A program made the position numbers and the translations under genes. Shown piece by piece: positions 1 to 11,639 of a stretch of 64,000 nt of DNA. How positions within the stretch are numbered: the first letter of the stretch is position 1; each line of letters starts with the position of its first letter. Source of the stretch: Copromyces sp. CBS 386.78 (lineage: Eukaryota > Ascomycota > Sordariomycetes > Sordariales > Sordariaceae); the NCBI GenBank assembly GCA_030685235.1, contig MU839170.1, positions 118,726-182,725 on the forward strand. Direction: 5' to 3'. The notes under the pieces were generated by a model that had not been told where the DNA came from, did not search any database, and saw nothing but the letters and a program-made list of their open reading frames with translations.

Positions 1-692
1 TTCGTAAGGTATTTATGCCTGGCGGATGCAAAGTTGCCCTGACAATCTGTGAGAAAGAGACAACCAGCAGCAGCTGTCAGCGGGGTGCCTACCGTATACA
101 CAACTCTAAACAGCACGGGGTCTCGCCCATTCTGTTGTGTATGTACACAGTAGCAGCGGGCCCTATACTTACCTCTATATACGTCGTCTATGCAATGCCC
201 TGTATAGAACATGTGGATGGGATCGAGAAGGACCTGGAGTGGATCAACAAACTCAATATCCTTGATATCAACCAACAATGGGAAACATGAGAAACGCGGA
301 ACAACTCAATCGCCAGTCGTTCGGGCTATCAGCTTCCGTTTCAGAAGGCACCAACGATCACAAACACAAAGTATCATGGCTGCCAACTGCCTCAACTTCA
401 CTTGAACTTCAAAGGGATGAGTGGCTACCTTGGGAGCTTGGGCAGGCAGGATCGTATCATCTCCTCTACACCTTCCCTTATAGAGATCCTCCGACATGAT
501 ATTCAACCAATGTACTTGCCTTACTTTAAGGGTCGCCCTCTCAAGCGGCTTCCAAGCCTTTTACCATCGTTCCTGCCCTCTCGAAATTTCATTCTCAGAA
601 TAATGACCTGAAAGGAAGGAAGGTGCCGGCATAGATACAACACCGATCTGCGAGGCTGTACCTCCCTGTCACCAGAACGATCGATGAAATTT

Positions 693-707
<15 letters not shown>

Positions 708-740
<33 letters not shown>
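708..740. repeat. Poly-T homopolymer tract
   Basis: An uninterrupted run of 33 T, preceded by a TTTTC-type tract from about 689. Runs this long are unstable in replication and sequencing, so the exact length is uncertain. Confidence 0.9.
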
Positions 741-1097
741 CTTCCATCATCAACCCCATCACCAGACCACCATCAAGCTCCATGGCGTCTATGGTCTCCG
801 GAAACCTGGTTCGCCTGGCTAGTTGCCATTCCGTCGACTTTCTCGGCCGGTAAGCACCCTGGGTACCCAAGCGATCCCGATATTCACTTTTATCCATCTG
901 TCCAAACAATCTCACGCTCATCAGAATTCTTCTAGGTCCCCAGCCGAATTCGATGCGGGCATCCCGAAGTCCTATCTGGGCGGTATTCGATGTCCCCTTG
1001 GCAAGCACGGCAAGACATAGCCCTACATTGTGTCGACACTAATGACTATCACGCTGGTGACGGCCACGGAGCTAAATGCAACATGGCGCCAACATAC

Positions 1098-1105
1098 ATA
1101 TAAAG
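1098..1105 (+). promoter_or_regulatory. TATA-like box (ATATAAAG)
   Basis: ATATAAAG lies about 200 bp upstream of the first ATG of the HET-domain pseudogene, a plausible core-promoter distance for a filamentous fungus. It is assigned by sequence match and position only. Confidence 0.4.
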
Positions 1106-1304
1106 GTGGTACCCGTTGGGGAGGTGGAAGGAAGAAGCCCTTCCTTCAAGCGAGCTGCCATCTCAACATCTCTCCCCGCAAGGGACTGATTTCACTTTGA
1201 TCACATTTGCAAAAGTCTGTTGACTTGGATATCTCAACACGTTCCTCGACGACACTGTTCGACAATATCCGTTCCTTCAGCGTGTTGTCTTGACCGCAGT
1301 CACA

Positions 1305-3544
1305 ATGTATAAACCTTCCTTCGAAGGCCCTGTCGCCTCAGAACCGCATTCTTGTGGCTGGTGTCAGGAGATAATACTCAATGCCCAGAGTCAATCTGCA
1401 AATAGAGATCCAAGGACTGGAGTCGTCTCCTTGCGTTTCTCAACAGTACTGCTACAGGATGGCATCCGTTTGGGCTGCGTCTTTTTGCGGCAACTATTCG
1501 AAAAAAAAACACACACAATGGGAGAACATGAGATGAGATCTATGTGAAGTTCGACCCTTCTAACGATATTGGAAACATAACGTCCATATATTCGCCTTCT
1601 CATACCGGCTGCGACTTTGATATTCTTGCATCTGCCAGTGAGTACCATCTACACCAAAACATGTCTTCGTTACCAATAGCCTAACAATTGGTCCCAAGAC
1701 GATCACAGTGGTAACTGGCTGAGATCACGCGAATCGACATTCTGGGATCTCAGAGACCCAAACGTCCTCCAGAAAGCGTACCAATGGTTGTCTCACTGCA
1801 AAGAGCGCCACGCAGCCTGTCATACACCCAAGTACAGGGCTGTTCACCTCCACAACAATCCCAGCAATCCTTGAACTTCTATCCTACGCGGTTGTATGCA
1901 TCAGCGTTCCCAATACTACGGGGATTCAGCTGGTTCAACCGTCACAAGGAGTGTCATACGCTGCCCTAAGTTTTCATAAGAGCGGGAGGGAACCGGGCAT
2001 CACAGTACGGAGTAACTTCATGCAGCGCCATTCTCCATTCCCGGTCGAGGGATTACCCAAGTCCATCCAGGAAGCCATTCTAGTTGCTAGAGCTCTTGGA
2101 TTTAAGTATCTTTGGATTGATAGTCTCTGCGTGGTTGCTGACGACCATGCCATGGTGAGGCAGGAGAAGCGCCACCTGGATCAGATTATCCAAGGAGCCG
2201 ACCTACTGATCTCGGCAGCGAGGTCACCAGCTAGCGACGGCTTTCTAGGCCCTTGCCCCCTCCGCGCTTGACAAGGCTGCCGTACCGCTGTCCGGACGGG
2301 GGGCCAGGAACAGTCATTGCTTAGGAACAGATCAACAAGCTGGAACCATTACACAAGGTCAGCTATACGCTGCAAGAACACTTGCTCGCCAAGAGACTTT
2401 TGATATTCGGGACGTGTGGGCTCAGATGGGTTTGCCAGGAAACAACGGGTGCGGATGGTGTCCAGGCAAATGCCGTCTACTTGCGAGGGACGAGAAATGA
2501 CGGTACCCTCTCAAAGAGCTCGTGGACGGAAATGAGCTAACAGAGCGGTTATACATACCCTCACAGTCTAATAACTGGCTCGAGGAATGGCTCGGGCTAG
2601 TCGCAGCCGTCATGGGCAGACACTCGGCCATCGAGTCCCGAGTTCCTGAGATGCAGAAAGTGGACAGCCGGCTCCTGGGCGTATCAGCCATAGTAGCTGC
2701 ATACTCATCCAGAGACACCGGGAACTATCTCGCCGGACTGTGGCAAAAACACCCGCAGCGCCAGCTACTCTGGCAACTAGACGACAGAGTGCTCGGCGCG
2801 GCAGTCGAACAACACAACACCAACTGCCCTTCCTGGTCCTGGGCCGCAACGCCAGGTCAAAAGCGGTGGATTCCGTACCAGGACTCAACTCAAATGGCCG
2901 ACACCACCGACACACTTGAGGTTATTAGCACCGATTATGTCCAGCCCCTATTCCCCGAAGCGCCCTTTGGCCCCGTCAAACCCGGGTTCAAGCTGCAAGT
3001 GGCCGGTTATCTGGCTCCCGTGCAACTCTAGTATGGGGGCATGGAAGCCATCAACTTCACCGACCCCGAAAACACGGAAAGCGGCGACCCTACAGACGCA
3101 GACCGCTCGCTCCTCCGGCGCTGGCGCGAGTGGCCCGCCGCTCAGCAACGGTGCGCTTTACTCACTGTTGGAGAGCCCCACCCTTTCGTCGGCCACGACC
3201 GTCCCATCGCCACAGCTATCCTTCATTCTCCCGCCAGCAGTCTGCATGGAGACCACAAGTACTATTGCCTAGAAGTTTACAGCGGAGAACCCGACGGGCT
3301 GAACGGCATTGACGCGGACTTGGGTGTCATGATGAACAAAGGGCGGGATCCGAGATTGGATGACGATACTTATCAGCTTTATTCGGTGGGCTTGCTGCTA
3401 AGACATGAAGGCGAGGCAAGGTTCTCGAGGGTGAGGGTGTAGGTGGTGGAGGAACCGGGGCCGGATGAGGCGAAGGAGGTTTATGGGGATAAAAGCACGC
3501 GTGAATTAGCGAGGTGGGAGAGGCAGATGATCGAGCTTGTTTGA
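1305..3544 (+). pseudogene. pin-c: HET-domain incompatibility pseudogene, probable pin-c homologue
   Basis: HET-domain proteins trigger cell death when incompatible hyphae fuse. The relic starts at ATG 1305 and has a plausible 61-bp intron at 1638-1698. Its readable blocks, in order, are an N-terminal part with CGWC, a HET domain (YAALSF, LPKSIQEAI, FKYLWIDSLCVV), a YTLQEHLLAKRLLIFGT block typical of the end of HET domains, and a C-terminal half with CPSWSWAA and YLAGLW motifs. These blocks lie in three different frames. Damage includes a GAGAT tandem duplication at 1530-1539 (leading to TGA 1545-1547), TGA 1872-1874, frame changes near 1880-1900, 2256 and 2450, TAG 2322-2324, TGA 2498-2500, TAG 3029-3031 and TAG 3440-3442; reading then continues to TGA 3542-3544. 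The usual ALSHCWG-like motif is degraded to ALSF. It lies tail to tail with het-c, as expected for a pin-c homologue; that identity rests on family plus position. Base composition is like the neighbouring genes, so the decay is not heavy RIP. Confidence 0.75.
1530..1539 (+). repeat. 5-bp tandem duplication (GAGAT x2) that breaks the reading frame
   Basis: GAGAT occurs twice in tandem. With both copies the frame runs into TGA at 1545-1547. Counting one copy only, the frame continues into the next 30 or so conserved-looking codons up to the predicted intron donor at 1638. It is therefore the probable first frameshift of the pseudogene. Confidence 0.7.
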
Positions 3545-4428
3545 GGTCTGAAGCCTTGGATGGGTGTTGGTGTTGGTATTGTTGTGGGAGTTTGGTTTTT
3601 ATGGGAGTGTCCATCATTATATTCGTTTGTGTTTGATGACTTGGTGATGCTTTTAACGATTGTAACGAAACTATCTATATGGCTTGCCAGGTACAAGACG
3701 AATTCTTTGCTACCTACCCTTCAAGTTCAGTATAATCCCACCTTGATAGCAATGTTTTCCTTGTGTTCTTTGACTGATACTTCGTACAGTATCCAACCAG
3801 CCTTCTGTTTTGATTGGGCCCTTAAGTCCAAGTGCCGAGTAGTTCAAGTAGGCATTTTAAGCCTACCACTCGGAGTCACTCTCTCAAGAAAAAGGGGGAA
3901 AGTAAACAAAGCCAAGGTTTAACCCACCATCTATTCAACCAGGTCACTCCCCGGCACTTTAACAACCTCCTGTCATGACCACCGATTATTCCCTTGTCCT
4001 GTAATAAGGGAAAGCACAGGAAAGGGTTATAAGCTGAACAGATAAAACATATGAAGGAAAAAATTATTTGCGCCGAAGTCATCCCAAAAAAAATATTTAT
4101 AGTGCTAGAGGAAGAATCAGAGCGTTGACGCAAAGACCGAGAAAGAAAAAAAGATAGCAATCACATCAGGCACTGACACCACTTCAATCGCAAAGAACAC
4201 GAGTCAACTACAAGGGGAATCTCAAATTGGTATTTAGGGTAGTTCGTAACTCCAATAGCTTCGCATCGCCATCATCATAGCACATCCTCGCTTTTCCTTC
4301 CTTCTCAAGTGTTAAATATCTCCAACTTTCTTAGTCAATCGTCATCATCATAAGTTCCAAATCCTCCCTTATCCTGCAGGTTTCCTGCGGGCCGTCGTGA
4401 TGGGTGCAGTACGTTGACTCTACTTCCC
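3545..4428. other. Convergent intergenic region between the HET pseudogene and het-c
   Basis: The two genes point toward each other, so this should hold both 3' ends. It is AT-richer than the genes. I see no coding frame and no repeat of note. Confidence 0.6.
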
Positions 4429-7007
4429 CTAGAATGGCCAACGACGCTCACGCTCTCCGCTCTCGTACTCCCTCCTTCTCTCCTCAAACGCGTCCTTAGC
4501 CCGTTGAGCAATCCTGTCCAGGAGACTAGGGCTCGAGGGACGCTCCGGATCGGGGTAGGCGAGATCCTCGTCGTCGTGGCGGCGGTTAGAGTATCCGCCG
4601 CCGCCGCCGTACTCCTCCTCGTCATCGCGACGGTACCTGCGCTCCTCGCGGTACTCCTCGCCATCATCACGGCGGTATCGACGGTCCTCGTAGCCGTAGC
4701 CATCGGCGCCGTTGTCGTCCTGCTCATAGCGACGATACTCCTGACGTTCGCTGCCATCGTCGTACCGCGTCTCAGTATACTCGGCCTGGCCGTAGCGGCT
4801 GCCGTCTTGGCCATACTCGGTCGTGGTGTCCGAGTATCCGCCGTCGGGGGTGTAGCCGCTGGAGCGATAGGCGCTGGTCGCATCGTTATTGAAACCACCG
4901 CCTAGAATGTTGCCGGCGACCGCGCCGAGGAGACCGCCCTGGCTGTTGCTCTGCTGGCCGCTGAGGAAGTCGGAGAAGCCCTGCTTGACACCGCCCATGA
5001 TGCGGTTGGCGGCGGCGCCTGCGATCTTGTCCTCCATGGTCTCGGGCGCCTCGTTCTTGAAGTTCTTGTGCATGCCCAGGGGCTTGCCGCAGCCGTGGCC
5101 GCAGTCCTGGACGCCTTCCTTGTGGTTCTCGCCGTTCAAGACGCCATCGCGGCTGAGCTTCTGGCGGTACTCCTCACGAGCGTCCTCGCCCAGATCGTTC
5201 CACCACTCCTCGACGGCGGAGAACATCATCTGGCGACCCTCCTCAGCACCGTCCTCTCCCATGTCACGCTGGGCGGGGTGGTGAAGAATGCCGTAGATGA
5301 TTCTGTTCATAAGGCGGTCGACATCAGCGCCATCATCGTCCCAGGCGTCCATCAGCTGAGGCACAACCCAGCTGATCACCTTGGAGGCAGTGCGACCGGC
5401 GATCTCGTTGAGAATCTAATCCAAAGTTAGCACAGAATCACTTAGAAAGGATATGGACAAGCGTAGCGAACTCACGTTGGAGAAATGGTCCTTGGACAAC
5501 ATGGAATGGGTAGGGTCGGTGCAGTTGTCATCCTCGAAAACAACGTGCTGCTCGTTCTTGGAGCTGTTGATGATCTCGGTAGCACCGGTGGCAAGCTCGT
5601 TCTTGATCTGGTCGATGAGAGGAATGATAACCGGAGCAATGATCTGGAAAACGAAAAGAGAAAGCTGCTCCTCGAGCTGCTCAACAAGCTTGGGCAGGAT
5701 CGGGATCTTCTCAATAGCCTTCGAGATGGTCTGGAGGAGATCGTCGTGAAACTCGATGACAGGCATAACCTGGCGGTAGACCTGCTGGACGTAAACGGTG
5801 AACTCCTCAGGCTCTCTTGGGGACACGCTCATGTTCTCAAGCTGCGAGTTGGCTGCGTTCTCCTGGATCTCGTCAAGCTGGTTCTTCTTGTCGCCGCCGA
5901 TCAAGCCATCGGGGATCTTGTCCAACAGGTCACGGAGAAGGCTGGTGTCGCTGTTGCGGCCGGCCTTCAGGGTTCCCTCGAGATCCTCGATTTCGCTCTG
6001 GGTCATCTTGTCGGACAGTTCTCCGGTGACGGAGTGCAAGAAATCAACACCACCGAAAGTACCAGTGACAATGGGGTAGACCGAGCCGCGAGCGCCCGGG
6101 ATGCGCAGCTTGGTGTCGCGGCCGACGTGGGGGAAGACGTCGCGCTCGCCCATCTCGATCAGAGCGAGCTCGGTGTAGTTACTGTGAGCGAGGTAATCTG
6201 CAAGCTATTAGCCAATGTGTCACTCGTCGTTGAAAGATTGCCGTAACCGTCTTCTTACCCTCCAAGCAATGCAATCCGGTACCCATAAGGCGGAGAGCTT
6301 CGTAGAGCTCGGTCTTGTCATTGGTCTCCTTGTACGAGCGACCTAGACGAATGCACCTGGAGAAGAGCTTGCGAACATGCTCGGCAGAGGTCATGATGCC
6401 AATGTTCTCGTTGGCAATATAGTTCTTCATGCCGGTCTCGGGGTCAATGGCCAGCTCGACACCCTCGTCGATAGGGCCACGGAGGCGGGGGTCGTAGTCG
6501 CGGGCGTCCACGTTGTCGGCATAGTTCTTGGGGTTGTCGATATGGTCCTCGGGGCGGTAGCAGCCCAGGCGGTCGGCAGTGACCTCGAACTCGCGGCTAC
6601 CATAGCCGAAGGTCAGGAAACCGAGAATGCAGAGAAGGAGACGGATGGCTTCGGCGGAAACAGCCTTGACGGTGCCGACATCGATGGCTTGGGAGTAGTC
6701 GCGGAGCCAGTTGCCAAAGTAGACGCGGGAAACGGAGAGCTTGTCGAAGGTCTTGCCGCCCATGGCGCGCGCCATGACGATCTTGAGGAGGGCATCTTCG
6801 ATATCACCGTGGCGCCCTGTTTCCCATTTCTTTGATTAGCACCACAAACGGTAAAGATATCTGGCTGGTTTAAAAAAACGTACAGTTTTGGCCCTCGACC
6901 TTGGAGATTCCAGCAATGTTACCGGCACCAAAGGCCAAGGCAGGGCTGGCGAACAGGTAGATAACGAGGAACCCGAGAACAATCGGGTAAGGTTTGAAGG
7001 ACGCCAT
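4429..7007 (-). CDS. het-c: HET-C, heterokaryon incompatibility glycine-rich protein
   Basis: HET-C controls vegetative (heterokaryon) incompatibility in Neurospora, where alternative alleles together with the HET-domain partner PIN-C cause death of fused cells. Four exons: 7007-6884, 6816-6259, 6197-5476 and 5415-4429, with introns of 67, 61 and 60 bp (donors GTACG, GTAAG, GTGAG; acceptors CAG, CAG, TAG), giving 796 residues. The protein begins with a hydrophobic signal peptide (IVLGFLVIYLFASPALA) and then the family hallmark FGAGNIAGISKVEGQNWRHG. Exon 3 carries the region around NQLDEIQENAANSQLENMS; in Neurospora, indels in the middle of HET-C set allele specificity, and I infer this is the matching segment. 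The C-terminal quarter is rich in Gly, Tyr, Arg and Asp/Glu (YRRDDGEEY, EEEYGGGGGYS repeats), as in known HET-C. The frame is intact. The HET-domain gene downstream on the other strand is broken. Identity is very likely; incompatibility activity is not shown by sequence. Confidence 0.95.
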
Positions 7008-10000
7008 TTTGACGGCTTCGTATGGTCGATAAGTTGCCTTTACTGACAATACGATTGTCTTTTGGTTTAGATCGAAAAGAAGGGGAAAGGGAAGAGTTCA
7101 GGTACGCTCCAGGCAGCGAGTCGTGTCGGGTCTGTCGGCGTCATGTCAGCTGAAGTTAGCAAGTAAACGGGACGGAGTGGGAACCAGGGAGCACCCCTCT
7201 CTCCCTAGAGGTAGCTCGACCCTTAATTCGCCCTCGCCCGCGCCGTCATGGAAAGCGTACCACTTTGCCCTTCTGTACCTTGCGTGAATGATACCTAAAC
7301 GAATGGGATTTGCATTTTACATACCAAATGTGTATCTGTTGACTGTAGGTCTACTGGATGGACAGGTTTTGTGGAAACCCCGCCCGTCGATGTTCAGATG
7401 AAGAAGATGAGGTGAACAATTTTTCATAGAGGAAGAGGGAATGTCAGAGCCGTTTGCTTTTGACAGAAACGCAAAAGCCGGAGGCAGCCATAAAAGTTCA
7501 GATATCGAGTGCTCCAATGTCAAGGAGCTGAAACCGCCTGATGCTCATTTTTGCTGGACGGGGGTTCGTCGGCACATGTGAGGAGAGTCAGCCAACTGCC
7601 TTTCTTGCCGTACCAACTTCCCAACCCATTCCCATCAAAGTGGCTGGCTAGCTAGCCCGGTACGCCTGTGAGACCGACGAGAACCGTACCTCTAGACAGC
7701 TCAGGGGCGTTCCCGTTAGGTTATGTTCAATGTTCATCCATCATGCCGTATTCCCGTCCTCATCTTCATTGTCCCGACTGCTCGCGGTAACCAACAAACG
7801 CCCGTGACGGCGCTTGTAAAACAACATCACGTCAGAAGCGCTCCTCTGGTTCTCTGGCTTCTCATTTGAGTTCCGTCGGTCGTTCCACCGTTCCCGGCCG
7901 TCGGCCAGCATTCCCAGGGTTGGAGAGAAGCGCTGCGCCAAGAGTTTGTTTCCAAGCAGCTTCCATCACAGCGGGGCACAGAGAGGGGCCCTTTTCGGGG
8001 TCGTGTTGGAAACATGGGCGGAGAGGGGCTCACACGATGCGCAGGCCATGGAGGGGTTTCCGCTGCACCAATCTAGTTCTCCGCTGTGAGTGGCTCAACG
8101 CCCCTCGTGCAGTCGTGCTACCCTCACCACCCTGCCACCGTACAGTGACACACCCATCTCGACGGGAACCCCGTTCTGCCGTTCTCCCCCGTCAACATCT
8201 TGATCCAACCAGAGGCTTTCACCGTAACCGACCATTCGCTCGATGGGCTGCACTGCTGCAGTCACCTCTCCTCCCAACCGAGCGCTCCCAACCGGCAACC
8301 GCCAAACTGACCAACTGACAACCCCAGCCGCTAGCGCTGGCATCCACTCAAGCGATTGTTTTGCGCGGCGCCTGCCCGTAAAGTCGGTCGTTAACAACGG
8401 GTCCCTTGTCACCTGTACAGTTTGACGCTCAACGCAACGTCGACATACCCAAAGTGCGGAGAATCGAGGCTGGCAGCTGTCTGTCTATGCAAGAGGATGT
8501 GAGTGAAACATGAGCTTTGATATCTGAGGATATTGAGCTCCCGCCGTAAAGTTCAATGTCTTTTCGGTTGATCCCAAGTCGACGATGGCATCATGCTATG
8601 CAAGTTAAAGCTCCGGCATCTGATATCATCGCGGGCCGTGGCGGGAAGGCTTGGGTAGTGCTATGAAGCAGTCCGTTTGTCGCAACACGGTGAAGCCGCC
8701 CAGATAGGTGCTTCCAAAGACAGTGGGACTGGATACCTACATTATATACATCTCAACTCTCTGGCTGATTAAATTTACAAACATCACCTTCTGGGACCGC
8801 TGATATAGCGTCATCCAGCGTCAAAGTACAAATGCCTGTGAAGCTGCCTGGCCACTACCTTGTCTGTCAGTTCTACTTGCGGTTCCATCCGCTAGTAGGC
8901 TATTGCGTTACAACCTAGGACTCTCAGCAGAAAGGTCCTTGTGATGGCGATCAATGAATACACCATACAGGCATACAGTGCTGAGAGGGCAGTCGGGTCC
9001 GAGGACACAGACAGCCGATCGACCACCACTGCTTACAATGTAGGATATTTGTGCTGGTAGTACATAACGAGATCTGGACATCATTCTGTATTGCCAAGTT
9101 CATACACAGTAGCTTGCGTTCGTCCTGCGAAGCCTCAGCTGAGGTACGTATAATGTCTTCTTACTCACAGCTTTTGCTCACGTATAAGCATTTCTACAGC
9201 AGCAACACTTTACGAAACGAGAAAACGAGTCGTCGGAGGTGGAATACAACACTGAAGGTTGTAAGGCTGAGACACATTCCTTGGGGAGGTTCTGCTAACC
9301 TGCTAGGGATCGGCCACTAACTCTGTGATGAAAGAGGGGAGAGAGCTGCCAGTCCCCGATATCGTCACTGGATCTTACGATACGACATTGTTCACAAGTG
9401 AGTCTGAAAGAGGTTGCTTGAGGAGTCAAATGCCTCGAGCCTTTTCCGAGCACCATCTCACGGTCTCATGGTACTTGAGCGGAAGGGCGGAGGTATGTGC
9501 TTGATGTCAAAGCCATCATTTGGTGGTTTTGCATGCAGTACGGATCAGGCTTTCATGGTATTTGGGAGGAAAGCTCCGAGTCTTTACGGTATGAACGCTG
9601 TTAACGGCAATGACAGGGCTCTAATACCATAATCATCGTGAATGGTGGTGGTCACCAAGTCCCGAAATATTAGAGCTGGACGGGATGTTGGGGCGAACTG
9701 AGGACCTGAAGAGATGATGGCGGGAGTGAGTGAGTGAGGAGGACACAGCCGGCCGAGGCTTCATGCCATCGTCAATCACTCCCAATCACTGGGAGTGAGA
9801 TCACTGAGGAGGTGCTCCCCCAGCGCCAATGTCAATGACGGGATTATTGACGGGACTCCACAGCAAACCGGATGCTGGTGAAAAATCAGGCAGTGCCCCT
9901 CTTTCTCGCGCACCCTTGTTTCTTTCTGGGCGTGGTAACAACGGAACACACTGTCGTGTCTCAAGGCGCGCTATTGGACGGCAAATGCGGGCACCTCATG

Positions 10001-11639
10001 CTCGCGTGCAACAACGAAGGCCTGCTGCCAAACACTGAGCGACAGGCCTCAACCAACCTCGCCAGACGCGTCGTCAGAGGTTTCAGCACGATCCAAGGCA
10101 GTCCAGTACCTCTGCAACACAGCGGTCTCTTTCAGAAGCCAACAGCCCCAAAGGTAGGTCAACTTCTTCAGATTTTGTTAACATCATCAGCTCGGCTGTT
10201 GACGGGACATTGAATGACACCCAGGCTTTACTCCGGGTTTTGAATTTTCAGTAGAGGTCAGATCAATACCTAGATAGCTGGGCTTTCACGGTAAGAGAGA
10301 ACCAAAGGTAAAAGTGACATTGATCTGTGTACCTCTATAGCACTTGAGTGAAGAAAGTGGAGGCCACTTCGAAGGTACCTCTCAGTATCAGTCCAAGTGT
10401 ACCAGAGACGGACACAGACTCGGCGAAGGGTGAAAACAACACCTCGACTACCTAAAGAGCGTCAGCCTCTTGAGAGAGGTTGTTGAGGTTGTGAGTTGTA
10501 TGTGTCAATGCTGTAGTAACCCAAAAGGTTTGTCCTCCTGGTTGCACCAGGCCTCTTCTGTACGAGGCATCTGGTAGGTAACTCACAATGGAGGTGAGCA
10601 GACGGATGTATTCGGCATTGGCTGTAGAGGTAGGTACCTACCTTACCTACCTACTACCTCTACCTATTGTGCGAGAACGGGGTAGAAGAGAGCTGGGCGA
10701 GTCCTGGTAGAAAATGCTTTGGGGAACGCAAGTGCGAGGATGGAGAGATATTGGTTTCGGGCAGTGCGTCTCTGCTGCACTTGCAACTCGTCCAGGAGAT
10801 GGAAACCAAATGTACTAAAAAGGGTCACTGTCATTCAATCTCAGCCTCCGGGCATGGTTTCCGCTCACTTAGTGATTTGGCTGATGTTACGAGTGTTACA
10901 AGTCTCATTTCTTCACGGCGCGTGGTAGTGTTGCCCGTCAGCCCATTCCAGAACCTGATCAGAACGCTTCCATTGCAATCGCTGTTCTTCTGCCCCCTTG
11001 TCTTCAACATGTTGCTCCCGTTGCTCCAGGCTTGCTTGCCTGTTGCAGGTGAAGGGGAGAGGTGTCGCTATCGCCTGCCGGGACTCCAGCTGCCCGCCCG
11101 CGGAAGACGGAGACCCCAGTGGGCACCTATTGCGGGGAGGGGTCTCTGATCTTGCCCCATTTCCATTCCATTGGGGGGCCGCCCAAATCAGGCTGCATCT
11201 CAGTGCACAAATTTTCTGGCCCGCCCAGTCTTGGGGGGAAATCAGCGCTGAGTGCTGGGAGCCCACGCTGCAGCTACAAATTTCGGTATCCCCCCGCATC
11301 CCCCAAAATTCGCCGCGAATTTTTTCCTCCCCTTCTCTCTGTTCATTTCCGGCGTCCTCATCCCCCAAGCACCCCAAGCACACAGCCAGCAGCCCACCGC
11401 CACGACCACCCCGACCCCCGGATTCCACCCACCGCCAACCTTTGCACTTCAGCAGTTGCGCCCTGATACGACAAGGCAGGCACCCAACGTCCGAGCTTTC
11501 TGTTTCCATTAAAAACCCGCACCCGCACCCAAGCTTCCACCTGAGCCCTAGAATAAATCACTACCGCTACCACAACACCGTCCTCCAGAGCCCACAAGCA
11601 TCACTACCAGTACCAACTATCAATCAACCAACCGCCATC
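7008..11639. other. 4.6-kb gene-free region between het-c and the HMG-box gene
   Basis: The two flanking genes are divergent, so both promoters should lie here. Open frames on both strands are short and compositionally odd, with no recognisable domain. The stretch includes an imperfect inverted repeat of TAGGTA/TACCTA units at 10625-10662, further TACCTCTA or TAGAGGTA octamers at 7206, 7687 and 10330, and a C-rich leader directly before the HMG gene (about 11290-11640) typical of an intron-bearing, well expressed fungal gene. A lineage-specific gene or non-coding RNA cannot be excluded. Confidence 0.5.
10625..10662. repeat. Imperfect inverted repeat built from TAGGTA/TACCTA units
   Basis: The segment opens with TAGAGGTAGGTA and closes with CTACTACCTCTA, with tandem CCTA units between, so it can form a stem-loop. 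Its ends are the two orientations of the dispersed octamer TACCTCTA. I cannot tell from sequence whether it is a protein-binding site or a simple repeat. Confidence 0.6.

Larger units (their letters stand above)
1..1304. other. Non-coding region upstream of the HET-domain pseudogene
   Basis: I see no convincing gene here. The longest open frames lack conserved sequence, and one of them runs through the T tract. The stretch holds a run of 33 T at 708-740 inside a wider T/C-rich tract (about 689-741) and a TATA-like box near 1098. An octamer TACCTCTA that recurs through the window's intergenic DNA occurs at 170-177. Confidence 0.6.

Noticed and set aside
5485..6246. 253-codon plus-strand frame inside het-c
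   Set aside because: It lies opposite het-c exon 3, crosses its introns and has no recognisable sequence.
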